Source: Lytechinus variegatus
Lineage: Eukaryota; Echinodermata; Echinoidea; Temnopleuroida; Toxopneustidae
Direction: 5' to 3'
Length of the DNA: 64,000 nucleotides
NCBI RefSeq assembly: GCF_018143015.1
Contig: NC_054754.1
Span: 21,204,875 to 21,268,874 of the forward strand
The notes beneath the pieces are model-generated. The model had not been told where the DNA came from, ran no database searches, and saw nothing but the letters and a program-made list of their open reading frames with translations. The position numbers and the translations under genes are program-made. This document shows positions 48,601 to 56,831 of the stretch, one piece after another (within the stretch, counting starts at the first letter, position 1; each line of letters starts with the position of its first letter).

Positions 48601-50349
48601 CAACGACTGCCCAACATTTATTTCATAAAAGTAACAAAGGTTGACAGTATATATTTAAATGTGATGTAAATTATACAATTTCTAGCCCTAATCATCATGT
48701 TGTACAAAATGAGACAAATTAGACCACCATCATGATACACGTATGTATATGTGGAGCGTTGTGGCCCGGTGGATTAGTCTCCGGACTTTGAAACAGAGGG
48801 TCGTGGGTTCAAATCCCAGCCACGGCGTAGTTTCCTTCAGCAAGAAATTTATCCACATTGTGCTGCACTCAACCCAGGTGAGGTGAGTGGGAACCTGGCA
48901 GGAATTTATTCCTTGAAGTGCCAAACGCTGGAAAGGCTGCCTGAGCTACGGACGGGGTAATAATATCCAGGTCCTTTGGAAGCGCACAGAGACGTTATTC
49001 ATAATGTGTTATGTGCTATACAAGAACTGACTATTATTATTATTATTATGCAAGGCTTGAATGGATGGCGGCCTCTGGATGGAATTAGGACGACATTGGT
49101 GAAACACTAATCATGCTATAAGGAATAAGGGTTGTTAAAACATAAAACTTTTACCATGGTTATACTATGATTATGTTTTATCCAGGCTATTTCAATCTCC
49201 TTACGTCACGAGGCCATGTTTCGAATGGGGAGCGACGCCCCTTGTCTCATGATTTTCGCCGCCAGCGTCGACAACTTCACTGACCAAGAGGACAACAGGA
49301 AGTATTCAAAGGAGCTCATCGACTTCGCCGCTGCTGAGTTCAACGTCCCAATCGAAAGGTTAGGAATTTTGAATAAATGATTTATAGACTTTTAGTTGTA
49401 AAATTATGTTTATTTTCCTCAACTATCCCACGAGAACCAATTATTGTTCAGGTCATTGTTTTGTGTCGTATTGGTCGATTGTCTGGTTGTGAAAAAGGTG
49501 ACGTCGTGTCAAAAAGGTGGAATGAAAAAAAAAAACTACTAAGAAAATAAAGTAAAATCAACAACGTTCTTCATTCTTTACACGATGTTTCTTTTAAGAC
49601 CATATTAATTTCATACCTATATGTCTATATCCTTTCCAAGAAAAACAGGACATGGAAACGGTTAACATCATCAAAACCACTTTCACTTTCAGGGATTTCT
49701 GACAAGCGATAGGGGCTGCTGCCTGCTGGGGGGGGGGGGCTGTGATATATATGCCACCTTGTCTCCCCTCATGGTGCAGCGCCTGAATCTTGGTTGATCC
49801 AGAAAAGCTTGGAGGGGAGGGGTGGCCGCCTTCTGGATGATCCAATAATTTTTATTCGTAATATTTTGCCTTTTTAACGAGAAAAATGTCTATATATTTT
49901 TTTGTAATAAAAACGAATATATTCTCGCTTGTCAATACACTCTTAAACACAAAAATGACAATGCTCTATGAGATGACACTATTTACGTCAGATAGGATGG
50001 GCGGCATTTAATGTTTCTTGCGATGTAATCATACTTTAATTTTGTTGTCAAAAAAGGTTTAGCTGAACAAAAATGTATACATGACCTCTACTCTGTGGTA
50101 GTAAACTTGCGGATATAACATTGCCCTCTTCTATTCCAACCGTTCTTTCTTTTATGCTTTTTGGTTACATCTTTTCCTGTGTATGCCTGCTTTCTCATCG
50201 TGTGTTTCCAGGCAGTAAATTTCTTCTTTTTCAATTTATTTATTTTTATTCTTTCCAGAATCAACCTGATAATGCAGACGCTGTCTCGGTGGCAGATCGG
50301 ACTTCCAGGTGGCGTGCTTCTCGGTGACAGGATGAAACAAACCAAATGA
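33516..50349 (+). CDS. DDT: D-dopachrome tautomerase-like protein (MIF superfamily), three exons, complete
   Basis: Coding exons are 33516-33623, 49186-49358 and 50259-50349 (TGA), giving 123 residues, close to the usual 114-118. The start MPIVEFVTNVPVDQFP keeps the catalytic N-terminal proline and LGKPLP keeps the Lys. Exon 2 has SISLRHEAMFRMGSDAPCL and FTDQEDNRKYSKELIDF, matching the MIF/DDT core (GGSSEPCA, QNRSYS). Exon 3 has SRWQIGLPGGVLL, close to the DDT ESWQIG motif. Only one Cys of the MIF CxxC is present, as in DDT. Exon sizes 108 and 173 are the same as human MIF. Expected role: keto-enol tautomerase and cytokine-like trimer, without a classical signal peptide. Intron 1 is 15.6 kb and repeat-filled; phases (0, 2) agree, so joining distant exon 1 is well supported. 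Confidence 0.9.
34073..34328. mobile_element. inverted-repeat dispersed element, GGGCGGAAATC ends
   Basis: GGGCGGAAATCCCAGG with GGGGGACGTGTCCCCCTAC at the left pairs imperfectly with TTGTCCCCCTACC and GAGATTTCCGCCCC at the right. Confidence 0.6.
34550..34753. repeat. 20-bp perfect inverted repeat enclosing a MITE
   Basis: CATATACCATTTAGGAGGAT at 34550-34569 is the exact reverse complement of 34734-34753. The MITE at 34586-34730 occupies the centre, so a pre-existing palindromic element was probably interrupted. Confidence 0.85.
34586..34730. mobile_element. MITE, GGGCCCGTTGCAGAAAGAGTTGC family
   Basis: Terminal repeats GGGCCCGTTGCAGAAAGAGT and its inverse TTCTGCAACGGGCCC. CAG flanks both ends (34583-34585 and 34731-34733). 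Compared with 25531-25674 the interior is in the opposite orientation. Confidence 0.85.
35271..35890. mobile_element. Tc1/mariner-like non-autonomous element (620 bp)
   Basis: The left end CAGTGCGTATCAAAAAAAGT pairs with AACTTTTTTTGATACGCATTG at the right, and GACACTT continues inward. TA flanks at 35269-35270 and 35891-35892. No transposase remains. Confidence 0.8.
36480..36960. repeat. GACGTCAT-motif array, left
   Basis: Degenerate repeats of about 80-120 bases with TGACCAGAATATGA and GATTATGACGTCATTAATT. Four exact TGACGTCA octamers fall between 36614 and 36777. Confidence 0.75.
36978..37245 (-). mobile_element. tRNA-derived SINE
   Basis: The minus strand begins with the tRNA-like head (GTGGCTCAGTGGATAAGTC, then GGGGTTCAAATCCCACC), continues through the body (CTACAATTGCCACTCTCGAC) and ends in an ATT-rich tail. 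It is inserted in the left GACGTCAT array. Confidence 0.8.
37285..37680. repeat. AT microsatellite and G/C-run dispersed repeat
   Basis: An AT run (37285-37313) is followed by a segment with several G- or C-runs and repeated CCCTAAATTTCAG-like motifs. This is dispersed low-complexity sequence with no coding support. Confidence 0.55.
38430..40010. mobile_element. nested foldback element
   Basis: Outer arms pair between 38430-38580 and 39890-40010 (AAGTGATGTTCG and CAGGCT; GCTCCAC; CGAAC; CGGTGAAC). Inner arms pair between 38655-38840 and 39471-39653 (for example ATGCAGTTTCGCACCGGCCG). Between them are three 210-bp units starting at 38841, 39051 and 39261, each itself a palindrome around GATTCGCATGC. 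The whole can fold as hairpins inside a hairpin. No ORF. Confidence 0.8.
38841..39470. repeat. three 210-bp palindromic tandem units
   Basis: Each unit starts CGCTTCGCGGATCGCTTGGA and ends in the inverse TCCAAGCGATCTGCGAAGCG plus a short TACGCCGTGT linker. Units differ at only a few positions. Confidence 0.9.
40011..43835. other. DDT intron 1 stretch with few recognisable elements
   Basis: Mostly AT-rich intron. A short inverted duplication of TCTTAGAGAGATAATAAAAT lies at 41895-41970. G/C-run relics with CTTATGATCTCGG and GCGCGATCGCGA are near 43215-43300, resembling 40850-40940. Splice-site-bounded segments at 40409 and 40525 are discussed in the findings. No gene is called. Confidence 0.4.
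43836..44399. mobile_element. long inverted-repeat element, TTAAAGGNGAAT family
   Basis: TTAAAGGAGAATGAAACCAT pairs with ATATTCCCCTTTAA. Arms of about 150 bases share AAAAATCGGACAAAT, GAGAAAGT, ATGAGCATTT and CACTAATGCTATGGAGAT. It is the best preserved member of this type here. Confidence 0.8.
44900..45165. repeat. degenerate ACCAAATGG repeats
   Basis: The words ACCATTTGGTC, ACCAATTGG and GACCAACTGG recur on both strands about ten times. It looks like a decayed short tandem or palindromic repeat. There is no other feature between 44400 and 45700 apart from C/G-runs near 45285. Confidence 0.5.
45707..46211. repeat. GACGTCAT-motif array, right
   Basis: Degenerate blocks with TAATACTGGTAATGAATA, CATAAAGACGTCATAA and GACGTAATAATCA. 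It is oriented as the inverse of the left array. Confidence 0.75.
46255..48080 (+). repeat. satellite array with higher-order structure (six units of ~275-288 bp)
   Basis: The marker GTCTGTAGAAACGCACGG recurs at 46427, 46700, 46977, 47258, 47546 and 47821. Each unit holds three variants of a 45-base monomer with AACAAGGTTTARCAAGC and GTCGTGAAATAGGACACCA, plus one unrelated block (GAGAAACTCTCCATAGAC to CATCCAACCACCA). It lies in DDT intron 1, next to the right GACGTCAT array. Confidence 0.95.
48081..48400. repeat. dispersed repeat flanking the satellite
   Basis: It contains TTAGGAAACTGGACACCTAT (48256-48275), related to TTTAGGAAACTGGACACTTA at 36317-36336, and a C-run with TTGGAAAATCCTAGGTACGC. 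Similar material bounds the 36.3-48.3 kb interval on both sides. Confidence 0.5.
48753..49052 (+). mobile_element. tRNA-derived SINE, full length
   Basis: The head is GTGGCCCGGTGGATTAGTCT (A box), then GTGGGTTCAAATCCC (B box). A body with CTGCACTCAACCCAGGTGAG, TGGCAGGAATT and GGTAATAATATCC and a tail of ATT repeats follow. This is the reference copy for the family in this window. It lies in intron 1, 130 bases before DDT exon 2. Confidence 0.85.
49186..49358 (+). CDS. DDT: DDT-like gene exon 2
   Basis: The acceptor TTTATCCAG ends at 49185 and the donor GTTAGG is at 49359. It encodes AISISLRHEAMFRMG, FAASVDNFTDQEDNRKYS and FAAAEFNVPIE. The length is 173 nt, ending in phase 2. Confidence 0.93.
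49359..50258. other. DDT intron 2
   Basis: A G-run at 49729-49740 within a G/C-rich island (49690-49840) interrupts otherwise AT-rich intron sequence. No element ends were identified. Confidence 0.4.
50259..50349 (+). CDS. DDT: DDT-like gene exon 3
   Basis: The acceptor TTTCCAG ends at 50258 and the stop TGA is at 50347-50349. It encodes INLIMQTLSRWQIGLPGG and VLLGDRMKQTK. WQIG is a strong DDT-type signature. Confidence 0.92.
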
Positions 50350-50868
50350 AGACCCATTACACTCAACCTCGAACGCGCGCACTCTCAGCCACTGCAATTT
50401 GAAATGTATCAATTACGGAATCCCGTATCTTCCAAACGTTTTGAGAGAACTGTTTATTAACCCGTTGCAATATTAATATTCATAAGTCGCCAATTGGCCA
50501 CATGCACGTGATATACATCTGAGGTCAATGAGGCTGTAATTCTCCGGGAGGGTACAAATATATCAAATAACTTTGTTTAATTATTCTTGAAGGAATTGTT
50601 TTCTTATAAAGAGTTGAATCTTTCAATGTTTTTCAGTTGTGCAACTGATTTCATTTTTATTTTGCTTCTTCTTCTATTTGCAAGAAGTATACAGTACAAA
50701 ATATTCATTTAGGTCTTCAGGTTTTTTTTTTTTTTTTGGGGGGGGGCGCAATTAAGATAACGGCAAACGCTAGTTTGCCCGACCTTGCCTGATATTGCAA
50801 TTTTTTATCATTCGTTTCTGTTGCCACCAGTAATCATTTTCATATCAGTCGCATTTACAAGTATGTTC

Positions 50869-50874
50869 AATAAA
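50869..50874 (+). promoter_or_regulatory. candidate polyadenylation signal for the DDT-like gene
   Basis: AATAAA about 520 bases after the stop codon, followed by a T-rich segment near 50915. It is the first canonical hexamer that I see downstream. Confidence 0.45.
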
Positions 50875-51084
50875 ATGATTTGGTTTAAAACCAGCAATCG
50901 TAATGTGTCTGATGATTTTTTTTTTAATTATTATTCAACACTTTGGGGAGCGGGCAGAGTTTGAATCACCATTGAGTCATCAGAGGGTATGTGTGTGTGG
51001 GTAAGCGAGTGTGTGTGTATAGGCCTACTAGAAGCAATCGTCACGGTTGATGAGGGCAAAGACTCCACAGCTCACGTTATCATC

Positions 51085-51310
51085 ATTAAAGTCATTATTA
51101 TTATCATTATTATTATTATATTATTATTGTTATTATTATTGCTATTATTATTATTATTATTGTTATCATCATTATCATTATCATCATTATAATCATTATT
51201 ATTATCATTTAATCATTTTTTAATTGATTGATTTTAATATTTCTTATTTTTCGTTATTTTCATTATTATATTTATTTATTTATTTATTCATTTATCATTA
51301 TTACTATTTT
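51085..51310. repeat. ATT trinucleotide microsatellite
   Basis: Degenerate (ATT)n and (TTTA)n runs. Leu/Ile-rich frames are artefacts. Confidence 0.93.
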
Positions 51311-51501
51311 TGGGGGGATCATAAATGTTCAGCGGCACGCAGGGTCGTAGCAGAATTTTGCCAGGGAGTAAAGACAAATATTTCCAGGAAAATCGATCTT
51401 TTCAAGGCGATCACTCTTATATTACAAGGAAAATCGATTTTTTTTTCAAACTTATATATTATATTAAATAGATTTGACATGATATCAAGAAAAACATCAC
51501 G

Positions 51502-52784
51502 GCCCCGTCTTACAAAAAGTTGCGATCGATCCGATCATCTCAACTCTATGGAAATCCATCGATCATTATTGTCATAATTATTGTCAGAATTAGAACGAAT
51601 TATGATCTTACCCATAAGGAAATAGAAAGTATATTTTTAAGACTAAGATATTGCACACTGAATAGTCGATTAAGGGAGTTCCAGTATAAACTCTTGCATA
51701 ATATTTTATACACTAACCACCATCTTTTCCGTTTTGGTCTTATTTCGACCAATTTATGCTCATTTTGTGGAAAGGAAGAAGAAACGTATGAACATCTATT
51801 TTATACTTGTGAATTTTCAAAATCACTTTGGGATCTATGTGCAAGAAGTTTAAATTTTGAAATAGATAAATTTAGTTGGCAGGAAATTCTTTTCGGGAAG
51901 CAGGAGAAAAGTAAAGGTAAATATCAATTAATTAATCATGTCTTGATTTTAGTTAAATATCTAATTATCAAAAACCGAGAATTAAAAAACCCTCCTTCAT
52001 TGATTGAAATAAAAAGTATTAGGGGGGATCAAAGAGAAGAAAAGAAATTAGCAACAAAGAGGGGGACTCTTACAATCCATTTCTCTAAATGGGAAAACTT
52101 AAATATTAGACCATGTATTGGAGCCCAGAGCCAGTTCTCCACCGGATTGGGGATGGGGGTGTTCAAGGGAGGGGGGGGGGGGGGGTAATGACAAGGGCTG
52201 AGTTTGTGTTTGAATTTATTTGGGTGAAGAGGCCGAGGTGATGGGTCAAAATATATATGCTGATGGCTTCAATTCGTTTAGGTTTTATTAATGATTTATG
52301 TATTTATTTTTGTATTTGGAAAATTTCTCTTATGTTTTTTATTTGACACTGGAAAAAAAATCAATATGTTGGAATTTTCTGTAGAAGTTTCTTCTTGATG
52401 CATATAATTATCATCTATGTTATTTATAATTATGTATTGGAAGATGTTTGACATTGTGTTTTATTGTAACATTGATTCATGAAAATATTATGTTTCAAAG
52501 TTTTATTTGTTATATATATTTTATTTTGTATATGAATTGAAGTTGTCAATAAAAACTACTCAATACAAAAAAAAAAAAAAATTTATACAGGAAATTTGCA
52601 ACATGTCCTTTATAACAATAAAGGAACACACCAAATTATCAAGACACCTATGAAATGTATGAGTGTATACATCATCATCTAAAAAATATTTTGGGCAAAC
52701 ATGAATTTTGAATGTTGGCATTGCTGACTTTCCATAGTTGTGGTTAATCGGATCAATGGCAACTCTTTGTTAGACGGGGCCCAT
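51502..52784. mobile_element. GGGCCCGTCTTAC-family MITE split by a LINE insertion
   Basis: The left half (51502 to about 51572, CCCCGTCTTACAAAAAGTTG) and the right half (about 52582-52784, ending CTCTTTGTTAGACGGGGCCC) together match the intact copy at 60411-60658, including the shared CAGGAAATTTGC block just right of the LINE tail. Confidence 0.75.
51570..52581 (+). mobile_element. 5'-truncated non-LTR retrotransposon (LINE) 3' end
   Basis: The frame at 51520-52188 encodes, from about residue 25, the C-terminal end of a LINE ORF2: LREFQYKLLHNILYTNHHLF, then a CCHC zinc motif CSFCGKEEETYEHLFYTC (C-x2-C-x8-H-x4-C) and SLWDLC. This is the region that follows the reverse-transcriptase domain in L1/Tx1-like elements. 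After a G-run at about 52170-52186 comes an AT-rich 3' UTR with AATAAA near 52549 and a poly(A) tail at 52567-52581. Endonuclease and RT catalytic domains are missing, so it is dead on arrival. Confidence 0.85.
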
Positions 52785-54650
52785 ATTTCTATTCCCATTT
52801 GTTCATGTCATCATTTGTTTTGCTACGTCTTGGAATACTGGGAGAAGGCATGGCTCCCAACTCCCCCAACCCCCTATCTTTACGCCCAATCCAGCAAGCC
52901 TATAAGCCAAGGCTGATCAAAGAAGCGGCTAATATAAATTCTGAAATTATAATTATCTTTAATTTATTCATTTGTACGTTCTATACATATATACAATTTA
53001 TTGGTATATACATAATTATGTATACCAATATCATATGTACATATTGGTATATACATATTTCAAGTGATCGGCGGCAATGGATGAAGGGATCAATTTACAT
53101 TTTAGTTTAGATGAAGTAAATTTTTAGAAAGATAAGTAACATAATAAAAGTTCAGCATAGAAATATATAGGCTAATGGATTAATTATATTAGCAATGAAA
53201 CTTGCAATATGTAAAGGGAAGAGAAATAAGGGATAAGCAGAGAGTTTGGATGGAAGAGAGAATGTAAGAAACAAATTTACGTTGACTGCAAATTCTTAGG
53301 AAGTGATAGAAAGGCAGATAGATATAAAGAGAGACAAAAAAATAGGGAAAAAGGAAATTCGATGGAAAAATTGGTACATGTTTTTTTATTTTATTTGCTA
53401 CGTAAATGATACCATAGCAATAGCACGTCATCACAAGCAGCCTGAAAAGTGGGTGTGAATAGCGAGAGCTAGCGAGCGTTCCAGCCGAAGCTCCCGGCAC
53501 TCTTTGCACTATGACCGGTCTCTCAGCACCCTGCGGCATTTTTTTTTTCACGTAGGATGATGGCTGCTTCTCAATGAATTGACCTGTATCTGCTTGGTTA
53601 AAAGGTGCAAGAGGTCTATTGCTTACCAAGACATCTACAGAATAGAGAGTTCCATCTATTATAGGTGACTGTCTCCACCAAAATAAGGTAAATGGTGATT
53701 GGTGCCGGTGGTTCAAAAAAGGCAAAGTCTGCATGCGCACGAAAGAATAACTTTTTAAATTAAAAAAAAATCAAGTTTAGGTGCGCAGACTTAATTGAGT
53801 TAAGTCTAGATTTTAACATAAATTTCTTATTTCACAAAATTTTTCAGTTGATAAACATATTGTTCCTTACAATACATTAAGTTGTCATGAGTAGGGTTCA
53901 TGTTCAATTAGTGATCAGAAAATTGAAAATCGCGTTTCAGGAATCGTATACCAGGTGTTTATAACGCTTGCAATACCAACATTTGTTGGGTTTTCTTTGC
54001 CTTGTACATCAGAATTTATAAGTTATTAACATTTTAAAAGGAATTGATGGTACATGTAGGTACATAAACAATTCAAAGGAAAAGTAACAATTGAAATGTA
54101 AGTTACACAATTTGCTTACCGAGGCTCTTATTACAATGATCTGCCAAGTGATGTTGACATGCAAGAGACAATGTCTATAGGTTCAGGAGTAAAGACTGAA
54201 ACAAGTTTGCAGATGCTATATTTACATACATACATATACAGTATTTATATGACTACTGCAGCTTCATGAAAGAAGTTTCTAAAGTGCAATTGCACACATT
54301 ATATCCACATAGTCTGTGTTTGATGGTTTAAAGCCATGGCGGGTTTGATGAGTTCAAAGCCAAAAAAAGTATGCAGTCCTTTGATATGATAGCATTTGAG
54401 GTAGGTTATGTCAATTTGACCATTTCACACAGATACTTATTGTTTAATGTCAGTGCAGGGAAGTGTTACGTGAATGTGTAATAAGACATCAGTGAAGATG
54501 TACAAACTTGGTGCTTTTAAGAAAATAATGCTAAACCTTCTAAATTTTCTGGATGTTTGAAGGTCATTGACCTTTGTCAGTTAATAATTTGGATGATTTG
54601 CCTTGATACTAAGCAGTATTTTCATCCCCCAGAACTGTAATTGATGCAAG
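52785..54650. other. intergenic between the LINE and the Harbinger-like MITE
   Basis: AT-rich, with repeated TTGGTATATACATA words near 53000-53055 and a GC-richer patch at 53440-53560 (CGAGCGTTCCAGCCGAAGCT) that could be a first exon or promoter. Apart from the open frame above I support nothing here. Confidence 0.35.
53440..53740 (-). CDS. unrecognised open reading frame
   Basis: An ATG frame from 53740 stays open for 183 codons to 53189. The first ~100 residues have balanced composition (QSPIIDGTLYSVDVLVSNRP, FNQADTGQFIEKQPSSYVKK), then it runs into AT-rich hydrophobic sequence that looks non-coding. No family is recognised and no splice context is evident. It could be a relic of a gene or transposon, or chance. 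Confidence 0.2.
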
Positions 54651-54653
54651 TTA

Positions 54654-55327
54654 GACCCCTGTTACATCTGAAAGTTTCCTACCCGAGACCCGACCGAGTC
54701 CACTTGCAACCTTGACTGGATTATTGGTGGATTAGCTTCGCGAACGGACGAGTCCGAAATGTGGTCTGTTTACATTACAGTGTTCATTCCCTCCCCTATC
54801 GCCCTATCTGTACTGTTTCGAGCGGCATCCGATTGCTGACACCTTTAAAGGCGCTCTCGATCTAGGCTCCGAATAATTCGCGCGCGCTAATTGAAGTTAC
54901 CCGAGATTCTGAAAGAATGCTGATCCCAGCAGTCGTTGAAGATATGATCGACTTGAAAAGGATACGTTTAAAATGCTTCTTTTCACTCAAATCAAAGACT
55001 TTATCAACGATTCACATGTCGCATGCCGCAAAAACATTCGAAGAACGACGGGGCTGGGGAGGGGATAGCACGCACTATACGACGTAATTTGACAGCTGGC
55101 GAACGGACCGAGATAGGTTCGAAAGCTTGTGTGTGTTTACATCTACGAATCGGTGGACCGGGGCCGGCCCGATACCTACCCGAGACTACCTCTGGATGTG
55201 GTCTCGGGTAGGTTCGCTAAAAGGTGGCCCGAGGTAGGTTTGGGATGTTTACATCTGATTTCTTTCCGACCCGAGGTAGGCCCCGGGCCGGCCCGAGGTA
55301 GGGAATCTCTCAGATGTAACAGGGGTC
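54654..55327. mobile_element. PIF/Harbinger-like MITE (674 bp)
   Basis: GACCCCTGTTACATCTGA at the left pairs exactly with TCAGATGTAACAGGGGTC at the right. TTA flanks both ends (54651-54653, 55328-55330), the 3-bp target size of PIF/Harbinger. Further in, TACCCGAGAC / GGTCTCGGGTA blocks repeat in both orientations. GC-rich interior; no transposase. Confidence 0.85.
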
Positions 55328-55854
55328 TTAGTGCTAAACAATAACTGTCATTCAAATATGTGTCAATCTGGAAGAAATGTAAAAATTAAGACATTGCAAA
55401 TTTTATTTATCAGATTTTCATGTTTCAACCTTATCACACAGGTCTATGACATGGCCAAACCTACTTTTCAACCATTAGACAGTAAAGAAGAGTATGTTAG
55501 CTTTAATTTGATACCAAGTTTTGTAGGTTTAGGCCAAGTTTTAACAAAAATATTGATGTTTTCCCAAAAATTTCACCAAAACTTGCATTTTCCCATTGAC
55601 TTTGCACAGGCGGCGCCGCTTCCGGCACCACCCTTCATCACCTCTGGTGTCCTGACTTTTGAGAGCTATAAGTCAAGTTCTCTAAAGTCTACAGCAATGA
55701 AACTTTCCAGGCTATTGCCTTATTAATTCAGCTTTAAAATGATACTAAATTTGTTGGAATAGCCTCTATGGTTTTGAAAATAATTAAGAATTACTATAGC
55801 ACGAAGCCAAAATGTGTAACAGCACCACCCTTTTTTTTTTGGGGGGGGGGAGCT

Positions 55855-56234
55855 CATGACGCATGACCTGAAAGTATATGGATCAAGTTCATGAAATTAA
55901 GACATGAGAGTAATCAAGTATCATCGAACATCCTGTGTGAGTTTCAGGTCAAATCACCAAGGACAATAAACTTTGGCCACATTGATATTTGTTGAATTGC
56001 CATCACAGCTTTGAAAGTTTATGGATCTAGTTCATGAAACGTGGACATAAGGGTGGTAATCAAGTATCAATGTTCGATTTGAACGAGTCTTAGGTCACAT
56101 GATCGAGGTCATTTAGAGTCAATGAACATTAAGTATTCTATTTTTTCTGTGAATAATTAGTATTTGTGTTCAAAGCCAGCATAGCTGCTATATTGTGTAA
56201 TGCAGGCAAGACTGCCAGTGGCATTCCACTTGTT
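55855..56234 (+). repeat. second copy of the 13060-13990 dispersed element
   Basis: It shares GTTCATGAAACGTGGACATA, TTAGGTCACATGATC and the end block AGGCAAGACTGCCAGTGGCA with CCACTTGTT. It is preceded by a T-run/G-run (55825-55850). Confidence 0.7.
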
Positions 56235-56295
56235 AAATAGGTCGAACATATATGAATGCCTTATGTAAGGTGCACAATATCTTGGACTTGTCCTG

Positions 56296-56413
56296 AAGGT
56301 GGTAATGGTGATGATGATGATGACGATGATGATGATGAAGATGATTGGAGACAATGATGATGACGATGATGATGATGACAATGACGATGAAGAAGATGAT
56401 GGGGACAATGATA

Positions 56414-56447
<34 letters not shown>

Positions 56448-56530
56448 CAATGATGATGAAGAAGATGATGGGGACAATGATGATGATGATGGTGATTAAG
56501 AAGAAGAAGAGGAAAAGATGATGATGATGT
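56296..56530. repeat. GAT trinucleotide microsatellite
   Basis: A (GAT)n tract upstream of POFUT1 exon 1. Poly-Asp, poly-Ser and poly-His frames are artefacts. Confidence 0.95.
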
Positions 56531-56692
56531 CGGTGGATGAATTGATAATGATAAAGGGTACTTATTATGCATTCCCTGACATATGTACTATGAAAGCACA
56601 TAATATTTAGTTCACTTATTCTATTGATTTGTGTTTGAATTTGTTGCTAGCAATAGTATTTAACAATATACCATTTTTTTTGCTTACTCAGA

Positions 56693-56831
56693 ATGGTGAT
56701 GGATAGTGCAAACAGGAAGAGTTCTGTAATGCTATGGAGCCTTTATCTTATGGTACTGTTCTCACACGTCTGTGGATCTGACATAAGAAACGTTGATCCC
56801 AACGGATATGTAGTCTACTGCCCCTGTATGG
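56693..56831 (+). CDS. POFUT1: POFUT1 first coding exon
   Basis: It encodes [20 protein letters not shown] and the rest of the signal peptide, then [12 protein letters not shown]. The donor GTAGGT starts at 56832, phase 1. A T-rich tract and CTCAG precede 56692. Confidence 0.92.

Noticed and set aside
48753..48830. tRNA gene call at the SINE heads
   Set aside because: A and B boxes are present, but no cloverleaf acceptor stem is evident and a conserved SINE body with a repeat tail follows.
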